Notes under the pieces: model-generated
The model's database searches: none
What the model saw: the letters and a program-made list of their open reading frames with translations, nothing else
Told to the model about the DNA's origin: nothing
Translations under genes and position numbers: made by a program
Source of the DNA: Phyllobacterium lublinensis
GTDB taxonomy: Bacteria; Pseudomonadota; Alphaproteobacteria; Rhizobiales; Rhizobiaceae
Length of the DNA stretch: 64,000 nt
Direction: 5' to 3'
Assembly (NCBI RefSeq): GCF_020164435.1
Contig: NZ_JAIUDQ010000008.1
Span: 62,001-126,000, forward strand
Shown here: piece by piece, positions 54,731 to 64,000 of the stretch
How the letters are laid out: each line of letters starts with the position of its first letter
Numbering within the stretch: the first letter of the stretch is position 1

Positions 54731-55690
54731 ATGCTTCAGTACAGTCTTCGCCGCCTTTTGATAGGAGCCGGCATGCTCATCGCCCTGAGCATGCTGATCT
54801 TCCTGCTGCTGCGGCTCACGCCGGGTGATCCGATCGATGCCTATATCGATCCGAACATACCGATGTCGCCGGCGCAGCTCACCGAACTGCGCAGCCAGCT
54901 CGGGCTCGACCGGCCCTTGCCGGTGCAATATCTGGCTTGGCTGCGGGAAGCCCTTTCCGGCAATCTCGGCCGTTCCATCCAGCGGATGGATCAGCCGGTG
55001 CTCAGCCTCGTGCTGTCGCGCATCGGACCGACCGTGCTGCTTATGGGAACGGCTCTCGCCATCGCCATTGTGGCGGGCATCACCACCGGCGTGATCAGTG
55101 CGGTGCGGCGCAATTCCCCGGCAGATCTGTCCTTCTCGGTCCTTGCGCTCGTCGGTATCTCCAGCCCGGCATTCCTCAGCGCGCTGGTCGGGCTTTATGT
55201 CTTCGCCGTCCGGCTCAACTGGGCACCCTCCGGCGGCATGCTGACACCCGGTGCGGCCTTTTCGGTAAGCGACCTGCTGCACCATCTCGTCCTGCCGGCC
55301 GCGCTGCTTTCCATCGCCCAGGCCGCACTCGTCATGCGCTACATGCGGGCTTCGATGCTCGAGGTTCTCAACCAGGATTATGTCCGCACGGCGCGGGCCA
55401 AGGGCGTGGCGGAATTCTGGGTCATTGCCAAGCATGCCCTGCGCAATGCGCTGCTGCCGGTTGTCACCCTGATCGGTTCTACCATCGGACTTGCCATTGG
55501 CGGCGCGATTTTCATCGAAAGCGTATTCAACTGGCCGGGTATGGGCCTGCTGCTCGTCAGTGCGGTCGAAACGCGCGATTATCCGGTCATCATGGGCGCC
55601 ACGCTGATCATCGGCGGGTGCGTCATCGTCGTGAATCTTTTGACCGACATCACCTATGCCGTCATAGATCCGCGGATCAAGGTTGGTTGA
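54731..55690 (+). CDS. Dipeptide-type ABC transporter, permease (DppB-like)
   Basis: 319 aa, six helices. DppB hallmarks: [17 protein letters not shown] at the N-terminus, [19 protein letters not shown], and the ATPase loop [30 protein letters not shown]. It lies 56 bases after the binding-protein gene. Confidence 0.92.
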   Translation: MLQYSLRRLLIGAGMLIALSMLIFLLLRLTPGDPIDAYIDPNIPMSPAQLTELRSQLGLDRPLPVQYLAWLREALSGNLGRSIQRMDQPVLSLVLSRIGPTVLLMGTALAIAIVAGITTGVISAVRRNSPADLSFSVLALVGISSPAFLSALVGLYVFAVRLNWAPSGGMLTPGAAFSVSDLLHHLVLPAALLSIAQAALVMRYMRASMLEVLNQDYVRTARAKGVAEFWVIAKHALRNALLPVVTLIGSTIGLAIGGAIFIESVFNWPGMGLLLVSAVETRDYPVIMGATLIIGGCVIVVNLLTDITYAVIDPRIKVG

Positions 55691-55691
55691 G

Positions 55692-56567
55692 ATGCTGGCA
55701 CGAACACCCCATCCCAGCCCCGGCCCGACGGCCCGCGCGTTCCATCGTTTCGGAAACAACCGGGCGGCACTGTTCGGCATCGGAATTATCGTGCCGATGC
55801 TCGCGCTGATCGTGTCCTACCCGCTTTGGTGGACATTCAAACCGAACGACATCGATCTTCTCGCCATGAACAGCGGCCCCACCGTGACGCACTGGTTTGG
55901 AACCGACGGCGTCGGCCGTGACGTGTTTGCCCGCGTACTCGAAGGCGGGCGCATCTCCCTGCTGGTGGCGATAGCCTCTACCCTGATCTCGGCGACCATC
56001 GGCTTTCTTGTCGGTGCCATTTCCGCGCTGGCCGGTCGCTGGACGGACGCGGTGGCCATGCGCTTCGTTGATCTTGTGATGACGCTGCCTCCGGTGATCT
56101 TCCTGCTGGTACTGGCATCGATCGCCGGTACGGGCATTTGGCCGACGGTCATCGTCATATCGCTGCTGTCGTGGCCGCTATTGTCGCGCATGATCCGCTC
56201 CCGCCTGCTTGAGCTGCGGGAACGGGATTTTGTCATGGCATCGCGCGGCATGGGGGCTGGGCTGACACATCTGTTGTTCCGGCACGGTCTGCCGAATTCG
56301 ATCGACATCCTTGTCGTCTACGCGACCCTGCAGATCGCCAATGCAATCCTTCTCGAGGCGGGACTGTCGTTTCTCGGGCTCGGCATCGCACCTCCCGCCG
56401 CCAGCTGGGGCAACATGCTGAATGCCGCGCGCTCAACCGCCGTTCTTGAACAATTTCCCTGGCAATGGCTGTTCCCCGGCGGGGCGCTGGTCCTTGCCGT
56501 CCTAGCAATCAACTTCATAGGCGATGGTCTCAGGGATGCATTCGATCCCCGTGCCGAGCTGAACTGA
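55692..56567 (+). CDS. Dipeptide-type ABC transporter, permease (DppC-like)
   Basis: 291 aa from ATG 55692, one base after the previous stop; a TTG start at 55683 is possible. DppC features: [24 protein letters not shown] and the loop [28 protein letters not shown]. Confidence 0.92.
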   Translation: MLARTPHPSPGPTARAFHRFGNNRAALFGIGIIVPMLALIVSYPLWWTFKPNDIDLLAMNSGPTVTHWFGTDGVGRDVFARVLEGGRISLLVAIASTLISATIGFLVGAISALAGRWTDAVAMRFVDLVMTLPPVIFLLVLASIAGTGIWPTVIVISLLSWPLLSRMIRSRLLELRERDFVMASRGMGAGLTHLLFRHGLPNSIDILVVYATLQIANAILLEAGLSFLGLGIAPPAASWGNMLNAARSTAVLEQFPWQWLFPGGALVLAVLAINFIGDGLRDAFDPRAELN

Positions 56568-56584
56568 CAACGAAAGAAAGCAAA

Positions 56585-57502
56585 ATGACCAAATTCCATG
56601 GTGTTGTTCCTCCCGTCGTGACACCGCTCAATCCCGACTTCACAGTAGATTATCCGTCCTACACGAGGGTTCTCGAACATCTGGTCGGGGCAGGGTGCCA
56701 TGGGGTGTTCGTCCTCGGCTCGACGAGCGAGGTGGTGTTCCACGATGAACGCACGCGCCAGCAGATCCTTGAACATACAGTGGAAATAGTGAATGGCCGC
56801 GTGCCGGTCATTGCTGGTGTCATCGATCCGACCACCGATCGCGTCGTCAACCATGCAAGGATTGCGAAGGCAGCGGGGGCCGCAGCTGCGGTCGTGACTG
56901 CTCCCTTCTACACGGTGACCAGCCAGTCCGAGACCATCGATCATTTCCGTCAGATCAGGAATGCGGTCGACATCCCGCTGGTCGCCTACGACATCCCGGT
57001 ATGCGTGCACGTCAAGCTGGCGCGCGCCACGGTGACGACGCTCGCCAGGGAAGGTGTGATCATCGGCCTGAAGGATTCCAGCGGCGATGATGGCAATTTC
57101 CGCTACGCGCTCCTCGATCTCGCCGAGCACAGGGACGTGTTCCTGATGACCGGATCCGAGATCGTCGTCGACAATGCGCTGCAGATGGGAGCGCACGGGG
57201 TCGTGCCAGGGCTCGCCAATGTCGACCCGCATGGCTATGTGCGGCTCTGGGATGCCGCCCAACGCGGCGACTGGGTCGCCGCACGCCGCGAGCAGGAGCG
57301 GCTTTGCCGCCTGTTTGAGATCGTATGGGTAGCGCAGGGACGGGTCAGCGGCGGGGCTTCCGGTGTCGGCGCCTTCAAGACCGCCATGCGCAGTCTGGGC
57401 ATAATCGCCACGAACGTCATGCCTCGGCCCCGCGCAGCGCTCGATGAAGCCGAGGCTGCAAGGATCGACATGATGCTGCGCACGGCTGGCCTGCTTGACT
57501 GA
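56585..57502 (+). CDS. DHDPS/N-acetylneuraminate lyase superfamily aldolase (first copy)
   Basis: 305 aa class I (Schiff-base) lyase. The start is ATG 56585 (TKFHGVVPPVVTPLNPD). Superfamily landmarks: GSTSE in place of GTTGE, Tyr135 in AYDIP, and Schiff-base Lys163 in IGLKDSSGDD. Members make or cleave 2-oxo acids such as dihydrodipicolinate precursors, sialic acid or hydroxyproline products. Inserted between permease and ATPase genes of an ABC operon, a catabolic lyase role is more likely than lysine synthesis. Confidence 0.87.
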   Translation: MTKFHGVVPPVVTPLNPDFTVDYPSYTRVLEHLVGAGCHGVFVLGSTSEVVFHDERTRQQILEHTVEIVNGRVPVIAGVIDPTTDRVVNHARIAKAAGAAAAVVTAPFYTVTSQSETIDHFRQIRNAVDIPLVAYDIPVCVHVKLARATVTTLAREGVIIGLKDSSGDDGNFRYALLDLAEHRDVFLMTGSEIVVDNALQMGAHGVVPGLANVDPHGYVRLWDAAQRGDWVAARREQERLCRLFEIVWVAQGRVSGGASGVGAFKTAMRSLGIIATNVMPRPRAALDEAEAARIDMMLRTAGLLD

Positions 57503-57511
57503 GAGCGGGAC

Positions 57512-58530
57512 ATGAACGCGCCAACCGAACCTATCCTCGACATCCGCGGATTGCGGACGGTCTTCCGTACCCGTGGCGGCGAGATTACAGCCGTCAATGG
57601 CATCGATCTGACGGTCGGCGCTGGCGAAACAGTTGCGCTGGTGGGCGAGTCAGGCTCCGGCAAATCGGTGACCAGCCTCTCGGTCATGCGGTTGCTGACC
57701 CGCAATATCGGTTCGATTGCTGCCGGCAGCATACACTTCAGGAGCAAGGATGGCCGCAGCCGGGATCTTGCCGTTCTCGACGAACAGCAGATGCGGCAAA
57801 TCCGCGGTGACGATATCGGAATGGTGTTCCAGGAGCCAATGTCCAGCCTCAATCCCGTTTTTACGATAGGCGACCAGATTTCCGAGCCCCTTCGCGTTCA
57901 CCGCAATGCTGCCCGGAAGTCGGCCATGGAAGCGGCCATCACCCTCTTGGAACAAGTCGGCATTCCCGACGCGAGGCGGAGGGCGGGGCAGTACCCGCAT
58001 GAACTTTCGGGCGGAATGCGGCAGCGCGCGACCATTGCCATGGCACTAGCCTGCGATCCGACGCTTCTGATCGCCGACGAGCCGACAACCGCGCTCGACG
58101 TGACGATCCAGGCACAGATCCTCGACCTGCTGCTGAAGTTGCAGCGCGAACGCGGCATGGGTGTGCTCTTCGTGACCCACAATCTCGGCGTGGTCGCCGA
58201 AATCGCGCACCGCGTGGCAGTCATGTATGCAGGACGCATCGTGGAACAAGGCCCGGTTGCCGAGGTCTTCCGCAACCCGCGTCACCCGTACACGCTCGGT
58301 CTGCTCGCCTCGATGCCGAAGCTGGGCGAGGCGACACGGCTGAAACAGGACGGACAGAAGCTGGCAGCAATCCCCGGTGTGGTGCCAAGTCTTGCAAACA
58401 TGCCGGGCGGCTGTGCGTTCTCGCCGCGCTGCCGCTTCGCGATTGGTGCCTGCCAGGCGGGGGTGCCAATGCTTGAGTCCGTCGATGCTGTCCATCAGAG
58501 CCGTTGCATCCGCTGGCAGGAGGTTGGCCA

Positions 58531-58534
<4 letters not shown>
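57512..58534 (+). CDS. Dipeptide-type ABC transporter, ATPase (DppD-like)
   Basis: 340 aa. Walker [11 protein letters not shown]-loop [14 protein letters not shown], signature [16 protein letters not shown], Walker [12 protein letters not shown], and the C-terminal oligopeptide extension with cysteines ([16 protein letters not shown]) typical of DppD/OppD. Overlaps the next ATPase by four bases. Confidence 0.93.
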
Positions 58535-59487
<953 letters not shown>

Positions 59488-59500
59488 ACCGGGGGCCGAT

Positions 59501-60430
59501 GTGACGCGCGGAAAAGACGAGATCAGAGGCAATTGGGCCAGTTTGCTCCTGCCGATCGAGGCCGATGACAGCATTGAGTTCAGCAAGCTTGCCGAGGAAG
59601 TTGATATCCTCATCGACGCGAGGGTTGACGGCATCTATTCGAACGGGACCGCCGGTGAGTTCCACAACCAGACCGAAGAGGAGTTCGACAGGATCCAATC
59701 CCTGCTGGCAGAGCGGTGCGGCACGGCAGACTTGGCTTTTATTATCGGTGCTTGCCAGCCGGACCCGACCATCATGCTCGATCGGGTCCGTCGCGCCGCG
59801 TCGTTGCGGCCCGCGGCCATCCAGATGATCCTGCCGGACTGGTGGCCGGTGACCAACGGGGAGGCAATCGACTTCCTGAACAGGGCCAGCGATAGGGCAG
59901 ATGGAGTTCCGCTGATCCTTTACAATCCGCCCCATGCAAAGCGCGTACTTTCGCCGGAGGACCTTGGAGGCATTCTGGCGAACGCGCCTGGCGTCGTCGG
60001 GGTGAAGCTCGCCGATGGCGGCGCGGACTGGTATGAAGATGCCCGCCGCCATTTGCAGGGTGTCCCGCTTTTCGTTCCGGGGCACCACCTCGCCACGGGC
60101 ATCAGGGAAGGGGTGGCGGCAGGGTCATTTTCAAACGTGGCCTGTCTCAATCCTCGCGGCGCACAGCGCTGGACGGAACTGATGCAGAGCGACATGGAAG
60201 CCGCGCTGGAAATCGAACGGCGAATATGCAGGTTCATGGACGAACATATCGTGCCCTTCAGACAGCAATCCGGCTTTTCGAATGCCGCGCTGGACAAGCT
60301 TCTTGCTGCCATCGGCAATTGGGGTCCGGTGGGAACGCGCCTGCGTTTCCCCTATCGCTCAATTCCCAGCAATGATGCCGAGCGGCTGCAAGCGATTGCA
60401 AAGGCGGAACTGCCTGAAATTATTGTTTGA
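59501..60430 (+). CDS. DHDPS/N-acetylneuraminate lyase superfamily protein (second copy)
   Basis: 309 aa, starting at GTG 59501 after GGGGG. Schiff-base architecture retained: GTAGE at 49-53, Tyr141 in LYNPP and Lys169 in VVGVKLADG. It is only distantly similar to the first copy at 56585, so the two are not a recent duplication and probably catalyse different reactions. It is the last gene of the ABC operon. Confidence 0.85.
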   Translation: MTRGKDEIRGNWASLLLPIEADDSIEFSKLAEEVDILIDARVDGIYSNGTAGEFHNQTEEEFDRIQSLLAERCGTADLAFIIGACQPDPTIMLDRVRRAASLRPAAIQMILPDWWPVTNGEAIDFLNRASDRADGVPLILYNPPHAKRVLSPEDLGGILANAPGVVGVKLADGGADWYEDARRHLQGVPLFVPGHHLATGIREGVAAGSFSNVACLNPRGAQRWTELMQSDMEAALEIERRICRFMDEHIVPFRQQSGFSNAALDKLLAAIGNWGPVGTRLRFPYRSIPSNDAERLQAIAKAELPEIIV

Positions 60431-60481
60431 TCCTCTCCGCATCAATTGACGAGTGGTGAATATCCGGCGGATATTCCTGCC

Positions 60482-61768
60482 ATGGAAGATCTTGAAATAT
60501 TTCAACGCATGGGATTGGCGATCGCGATCGGCGCAGCCGTTGGCGTGGAGCGGCACTGGCGCGAGAAGGATGAAGACGACGGTACCCGCACCGCCGGAAT
60601 TCGCACATTCACGCTGATCGGCATGTTGGGCGGCGTGGCCGGGCTCCTCGAGCATTCGATCGCGTCTCCCGGCGGTTTCTCCGGAATAGTCGTCATCGGG
60701 TTTCTGATTACGCTTACTTTCGTCTTTACGCTGTTCCAGTTGCGAGAAGCAATTGCCGAGCAAAATTACAGCGTGACATCGGTGGTTGCAGCAATGCTCA
60801 CCTTTTCCTTTGCCGTCATTGCCGTTCTTGGCGACATGACAGTCGCGTCAGCGGGGGGCGTGATCCTCGTCGCCGTGCTTGCAAGCCGGGAATTCCTGCA
60901 CGCGGCCATGCGAAAGCTTCGCTGGACGGAGCTGCGTTCAGCGGTCATTCTTCTCGCCCTGACCTTCGTCATCCTTCCCATTGTCCCGTCTGAACCGATA
61001 GGACCCTTCGGCGGTATTTCGCCGTCCAGAATTCTCACAATGGTCATTTCACTCGCGGCAATTTCCTTCTGCGGCTACGCCGCCGTGCGCGTCCTTGGCA
61101 GTGCCAAGGGCGAAATAGTCGGAGGAGCCGTTGGAGGGCTGATATCGTCCACTGCCACCACTGTTTCGAACGCCCGCCGGTCCACGACGGAAGACCTGGC
61201 CCGACCTCTCGCTGCTGGCGCTATCAGTGCTGGAGGTATCTCCATGCTGCGCACCCTGTTGCTGGTAGTCATGTTGGGGCGGCCACTCTCGATGCTGTTG
61301 CTGCCGGTCCTGGTTGCTGGAGCCGCGACGATGCTTGGCTATGCATTTCTGATAGCAAGACGGAGCACGGCCGAACATCCGGAACTCAGTGTGAAGAACC
61401 CCTTCGATCTGGCCGAGGTCATCAAAATGGCGCTGCTTCTGGTCGGGGTAGGCTTTGTGGTTCGCGTTGCAAGCCAGTTCTTTGGTGATGAAGGGCTGCT
61501 GATAGCTTCCGCACTCTCCGGACTTGCCGATGTGGACGCGGCCACAGTTACAGTGACCGGCATGCTTCAGACCCTCTCGGCTCCAACCGCGTCGCTGGCA
61601 ATTGCCCTTGCAGTCCTGTCCAACACGCTGGCCAAGGCAGTCTACGCATCAGCCCTGGGCACAGTCAGGTTCAGTGCCCATGTGTGGATAGCGTCGCTGT
61701 TGTCGATGGCTGCGGCAGGTGTGTGCTGGACTCTCGTCCAGCTCGCCGACGGCGATGGATCGCTCTAG
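60482..61768 (+). CDS. MgtC/SapB N-terminal plus DUF4010 membrane protein
   Basis: 428 aa from ATG 60482; the frame opens at 60446. Residues 1-140 resemble the MgtC/SapB family (GLAIAIGAAVGVERHWREKDEDD, TAGIRTFTLIGMLGGVAGLL). The rest is a DUF4010-like multi-helix domain with GGISPSRILTMVISLAAISFCGYAA and EIVGGAVGGLISSTATTVSNARRS. About 11-12 membrane helices in total. Function unknown; it is 51 bases after the lyase gene, so possibly in the same transcript, and its end overlaps the convergent ATPase gene by four bases. Confidence 0.82.
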   Translation: MEDLEIFQRMGLAIAIGAAVGVERHWREKDEDDGTRTAGIRTFTLIGMLGGVAGLLEHSIASPGGFSGIVVIGFLITLTFVFTLFQLREAIAEQNYSVTSVVAAMLTFSFAVIAVLGDMTVASAGGVILVAVLASREFLHAAMRKLRWTELRSAVILLALTFVILPIVPSEPIGPFGGISPSRILTMVISLAAISFCGYAAVRVLGSAKGEIVGGAVGGLISSTATTVSNARRSTTEDLARPLAAGAISAGGISMLRTLLLVVMLGRPLSMLLLPVLVAGAATMLGYAFLIARRSTAEHPELSVKNPFDLAEVIKMALLLVGVGFVVRVASQFFGDEGLLIASALSGLADVDAATVTVTGMLQTLSAPTASLAIALAVLSNTLAKAVYASALGTVRFSAHVWIASLLSMAAAGVCWTLVQLADGDGSL

Positions 61769-62520
61769 GTCAAGGATCCGTCGACGATGATGACCGGTCG
61801 CCCCTGCGAGCAATTCTCGATCCGGGCGTCGACACGGTAGACGTCGCGCAGCAGCTCTTGTGTGATGACATCGCTGGTCGGACCGCTCGCAATCATTGTT
61901 CCATTGGCAATGACGATCGTGTTGTCGCAGTAGCGCAAGGCGTGGTTCAGATCATGCAGTGCAATCATCACTGCCATGTTCGAACGGGCGGCGAGGTCCT
62001 TCATGAAGCCCAAGACTTCCACCTGCCGAAAAAGATCCAGTGCCGAGGTCAGTTCGTCCATCAGCAGGATTTCGGGTTTGCGGACGAGCGCCTGTGCAAT
62101 GGAAACGAGCTGCCGCTGACCGCCGGACAGTTCGCCGAGGCTGCGGAAGGCGAGATCATCGATCTTGAGGGCCGCGAGGATACGGTCGATTTCATGCAGC
62201 TCACTATCCTGCACTTTCCAGCCGGAACCCTGCTTGGACGCGAGCAGAACGGATTCGTAAACCGTGAGCACCGCATTGGCTCCGGTGTCCTGCGGCATGT
62301 AGCAGATCGTATCCTTGCCCTCGGCGGTGTCGCACAGATGCACGACGCCGGGTCCGGAAATAAGCCCGGCAATGCGTTTGAACAGGGTCGATTTGCCCGC
62401 CGCATTTGGTCCGATCACGGCAGTCATGCCGCCGCCCGACAGCAGGCCGGTATCCACACCGGAGAGGACGACACGTTTACCGTATCTGGCCCCGAGACCC
62501 TCAAGCACCAAACCTACCAC
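61765..62520 (-). CDS. Iron-siderophore ABC transporter, ATPase (FecE-like)
   Basis: 251 aa from GTG 62520, with GGAGG five bases upstream. Walker A GPNAAGKST, signature LSGGQRQLVSIAQALV, switch IALHDLNHALRY. Walker B reads ILLMDELTSALD, where Leu replaces the usual Pro. Seven-base overlap with the permease gene. Powers uptake of ferric siderophores, heme or cobalamin. Confidence 0.88.
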   Translation of the reverse strand: MVGLVLEGLGARYGKRVVLSGVDTGLLSGGGMTAVIGPNAAGKSTLFKRIAGLISGPGVVHLCDTAEGKDTICYMPQDTGANAVLTVYESVLLASKQGSGWKVQDSELHEIDRILAALKIDDLAFRSLGELSGGQRQLVSIAQALVRKPEILLMDELTSALDLFRQVEVLGFMKDLAARSNMAVMIALHDLNHALRYCDNTIVIANGTMIASGPTSDVITQELLRDVYRVDARIENCSQGRPVIIVDGSLT

Positions 62521-63581
62521 GAACGCCTCCGGTGTGTGAAAATGAGGGCAAAGAAGAAGGGAACCCCGACGAGTGCCGTGATGATCCCGATGGGAAGAAC
62601 GGCACCCGGAATGAGCGTCTTGCTGACAACGGACGTGGCCGACAGGAGCAGTGCCCCGCAGATCACCGACGCCGGCAGGAAGAAGCGCTGGTCTTCGCCA
62701 ACGAGCATGCGCGCGATATGGGGCCCGACAAGACCGACAAAGCCGATCGTTCCGACGAAGGAGACCGGTATGGCGGCAAGCAGGCTTACCATCATCATGG
62801 TCTCAAGCCGCAGGCGGCGCACATTGATGCCAAAACTTGCCGCCTTGTCTTCGCCGAGCCTCAGGGCTGTCAACGCCCAGGCGCGGCGGGCGAAGAGCGG
62901 GAGTGCAACCGCCAGAACGGCGGTGGTGATGCAAACCTTGGGCCAGGTGGCCTTAGTGAGGCTGCCCATCGTCCAGAACACGACCGCCGCGAGCGCCTGT
63001 TCGGAGGCGAGATACTGAAGCAGGGCCAGCAGGGCGTTGAAAGTGAAGACCAGGGCGATTCCGAGAAGTACGATCGTTTCCACCGTCACGCCGCGCATGG
63101 TCGAGGCGAAATGGATGAACAGCGCCGCCAGCATCGCCATCAGGAAGGCGTTGACCGGCACCATGAACTGCGTCGCTACAGGGAACACAGCGATCCCGCC
63201 AACCAATGCGAGGGCTGCGCCGAATCCCGCCGCGGCGGAAATACCGAGCGTGAAGGGGCTGGCCAAGGGATTGGCAAGGATGGTCTGCATCTGGGCGCCC
63301 GCAACCGAAAGCGATGCGCCGACGGTAACCGCCATCAAGGCGATCGGCATGCGGATATCCCAGATGATCACCCGCAATTGATCGCTGACTGCAGCAGGTT
63401 GAAACAGGGCCCTGAATACATCGGAGAGCGCGTAGTTTGCCGGACCGAGCGCCATGTCGACGGCCACAGAGAGGAACAGCGCAACGCACAGCCCGCCAAT
63501 CAACACCAGCCGGCGCAGGACGAGCGCTCGGTAGCGTCCATGTCCTTCAGCGCCGGAAATCCGGTCTGCCACAGGAACCAT
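62514..63581 (-). CDS. Iron-siderophore ABC transporter, permease (FecCD family)
   Basis: 355 aa from ATG 63581, which shares one base with the binding-protein stop; a GTG one codon earlier is possible. About ten helices. FecCD features: RMPIALMAVTVGASLSVAGAQMQTILANPLASPFTLGIS, VLLGIALVFTFNALLALLQYLASEQALAAVVFWTMGSL and the C-terminal VGLVGPHIARMLVGEDQR. Confidence 0.92.
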   Translation of the reverse strand: MVPVADRISGAEGHGRYRALVLRRLVLIGGLCVALFLSVAVDMALGPANYALSDVFRALFQPAAVSDQLRVIIWDIRMPIALMAVTVGASLSVAGAQMQTILANPLASPFTLGISAAAGFGAALALVGGIAVFPVATQFMVPVNAFLMAMLAALFIHFASTMRGVTVETIVLLGIALVFTFNALLALLQYLASEQALAAVVFWTMGSLTKATWPKVCITTAVLAVALPLFARRAWALTALRLGEDKAASFGINVRRLRLETMMMVSLLAAIPVSFVGTIGFVGLVGPHIARMLVGEDQRFFLPASVICGALLLSATSVVSKTLIPGAVLPIGIITALVGVPFFFALIFTHRRRSW

Positions 63582-64000
63582 CACTCTCCACCCGGAGGAA
63601 GGGACACGAAATATCCCGGACGGTAGGCGACGGGCAGAAACCGTTCATGAAACTCCCGGAAGTTCTTGTCCGGATCAAGATCGGCAAAGAGCTCCGGGTG
63701 AAACCATTTGGCAAATTGCTGGATCGGAATGAACTCGTAGGGAACGCCGTAGAACTGGTGCCACGCGGCATGAACATTGCCGTTCTTGACCGCCGCGAGA
63801 CTGGAAAATGCGGGGCGCTGCATCAAGGCTTCCAGCTTGGCGCGCGCATTGGCGGGGTCGGCTCCGCGCCCGACATGGACAAACTGATTGATGTCGGATT
63901 CGGCCGACCAGTTGGCCCCGGTGACGATCACATGATCAGGATTGCTGACGATGATCTGCTCGGGATTGAGATCGCCAAAGGTCGTCTTCAACACGTCGGT
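63581..64000 (-). CDS. Iron-siderophore ABC transporter, binding protein (cut by window edge)
   Basis: The last 140 residues of a family 8 binding protein; the N-terminus lies beyond the right edge. FGDLNPEQIIVSNPDHVIVTG is the typical mid-region, and NGNVHAAWHQFYGVPYEFIPIQQFAKWFHPELF the C-terminal lobe. It is first of the minus-strand operon and overlaps the permease by one base. Confidence 0.85.
   Translation of the reverse strand, partial: TDVLKTTFGDLNPEQIIVSNPDHVIVTGANWSAESDINQFVHVGRGADPANARAKLEALMQRPAFSSLAAVKNGNVHAAWHQFYGVPYEFIPIQQFAKWFHPELFADLDPDKNFREFHERFLPVAYRPGYFVSLPPGGE

Noticed and set aside
61684..63018. 444-aa open frame on the plus strand
   Set aside because: Antisense to the siderophore ABC ATPase and permease genes, which have all their family motifs; composition is arbitrary.
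62406..63626. 406-aa open frame on the plus strand, rich in charged residues
   Set aside because: Antisense shadow of the FecCD permease; charged composition is the mirror of a hydrophobic protein.

Overview
The window is a high-GC alphaproteobacterial sequence, most likely from the Hyphomicrobiales (the Brucella/Ochrobactrum, Phyllobacterium, Mesorhizobium or Rhizobium group). A complete repABC replication and partition cassette (45.4-49.2 kb) means the DNA belongs to a repABC plasmid, chromid or second chromosome. A PcaQ site, an Irr-type iron box and a rhizobial palindromic repeat fit the same group. I see no tRNA, rRNA, insertion sequence or CRISPR array.

Layout. (1) 1-12.9 kb: exopolysaccharide genes, all on +. 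They comprise a partial GT2 glycosyltransferase, a GT4 glycosyltransferase, two polysaccharide pyruvyltransferase paralogues, galE, an unrecognised 508-aa protein, a 953-aa GT2-GT4 fusion, a Tat-exported GH16 glycanase and an AlgX/AlgJ-like acetyltransferase with TPR repeats. The polymer is probably pyruvylated and acetylated. (2) 13.0-18.0 kb: a LacI-type regulator faces a minus-strand operon of polar amino acid ABC transporter genes plus an N4-(beta-N-acetylglucosaminyl)-L-asparaginase. The operon promoter contains a perfect 36-bp palindrome with a LacI-type core. I read this as a glycoasparagine scavenging system. (3) 18.0-33.5 kb: the complete 4-hydroxybenzoate/protocatechuate beta-ketoadipate pathway (pcaIJF, pcaR, pobR, pobA, pcaQ, pcaDCHGB), followed by a branched-chain-amino-acid-type ABC transporter that may import the aromatic acids.

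(4) 33.6-38.0 kb: ferrous iron uptake genes efeU-efeO-efeB plus a second M75 protein, behind an iron-control palindrome. (5) 38.1-45.2 kb: a GbsR/MarR-like regulator, cydDC, cydAB and a 40-aa cydX, encoding cytochrome bd oxidase. (6) 45.2-49.2 kb: repABC with parS-like sites and an antisense ctRNA between repB and repC. (7) 49.5-52.2 kb: a CDF cation transporter, a RbsD/FucU mutarotase and an AI-2E family permease. (8) 52.3-60.4 kb: a FadR-type regulator followed by a dipeptide-type ABC transporter and two different DHDPS-superfamily lyases, apparently a catabolic operon of unknown substrate. (9) 60.5-64.0 kb: an MgtC/DUF4010 membrane protein and a convergent iron-siderophore ABC operon that runs off the right edge.

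Most operons are tightly packed, with ATGA or TGATG overlaps. Where the longest open frame starts upstream of a convincing Shine-Dalgarno, I moved the start and said so.
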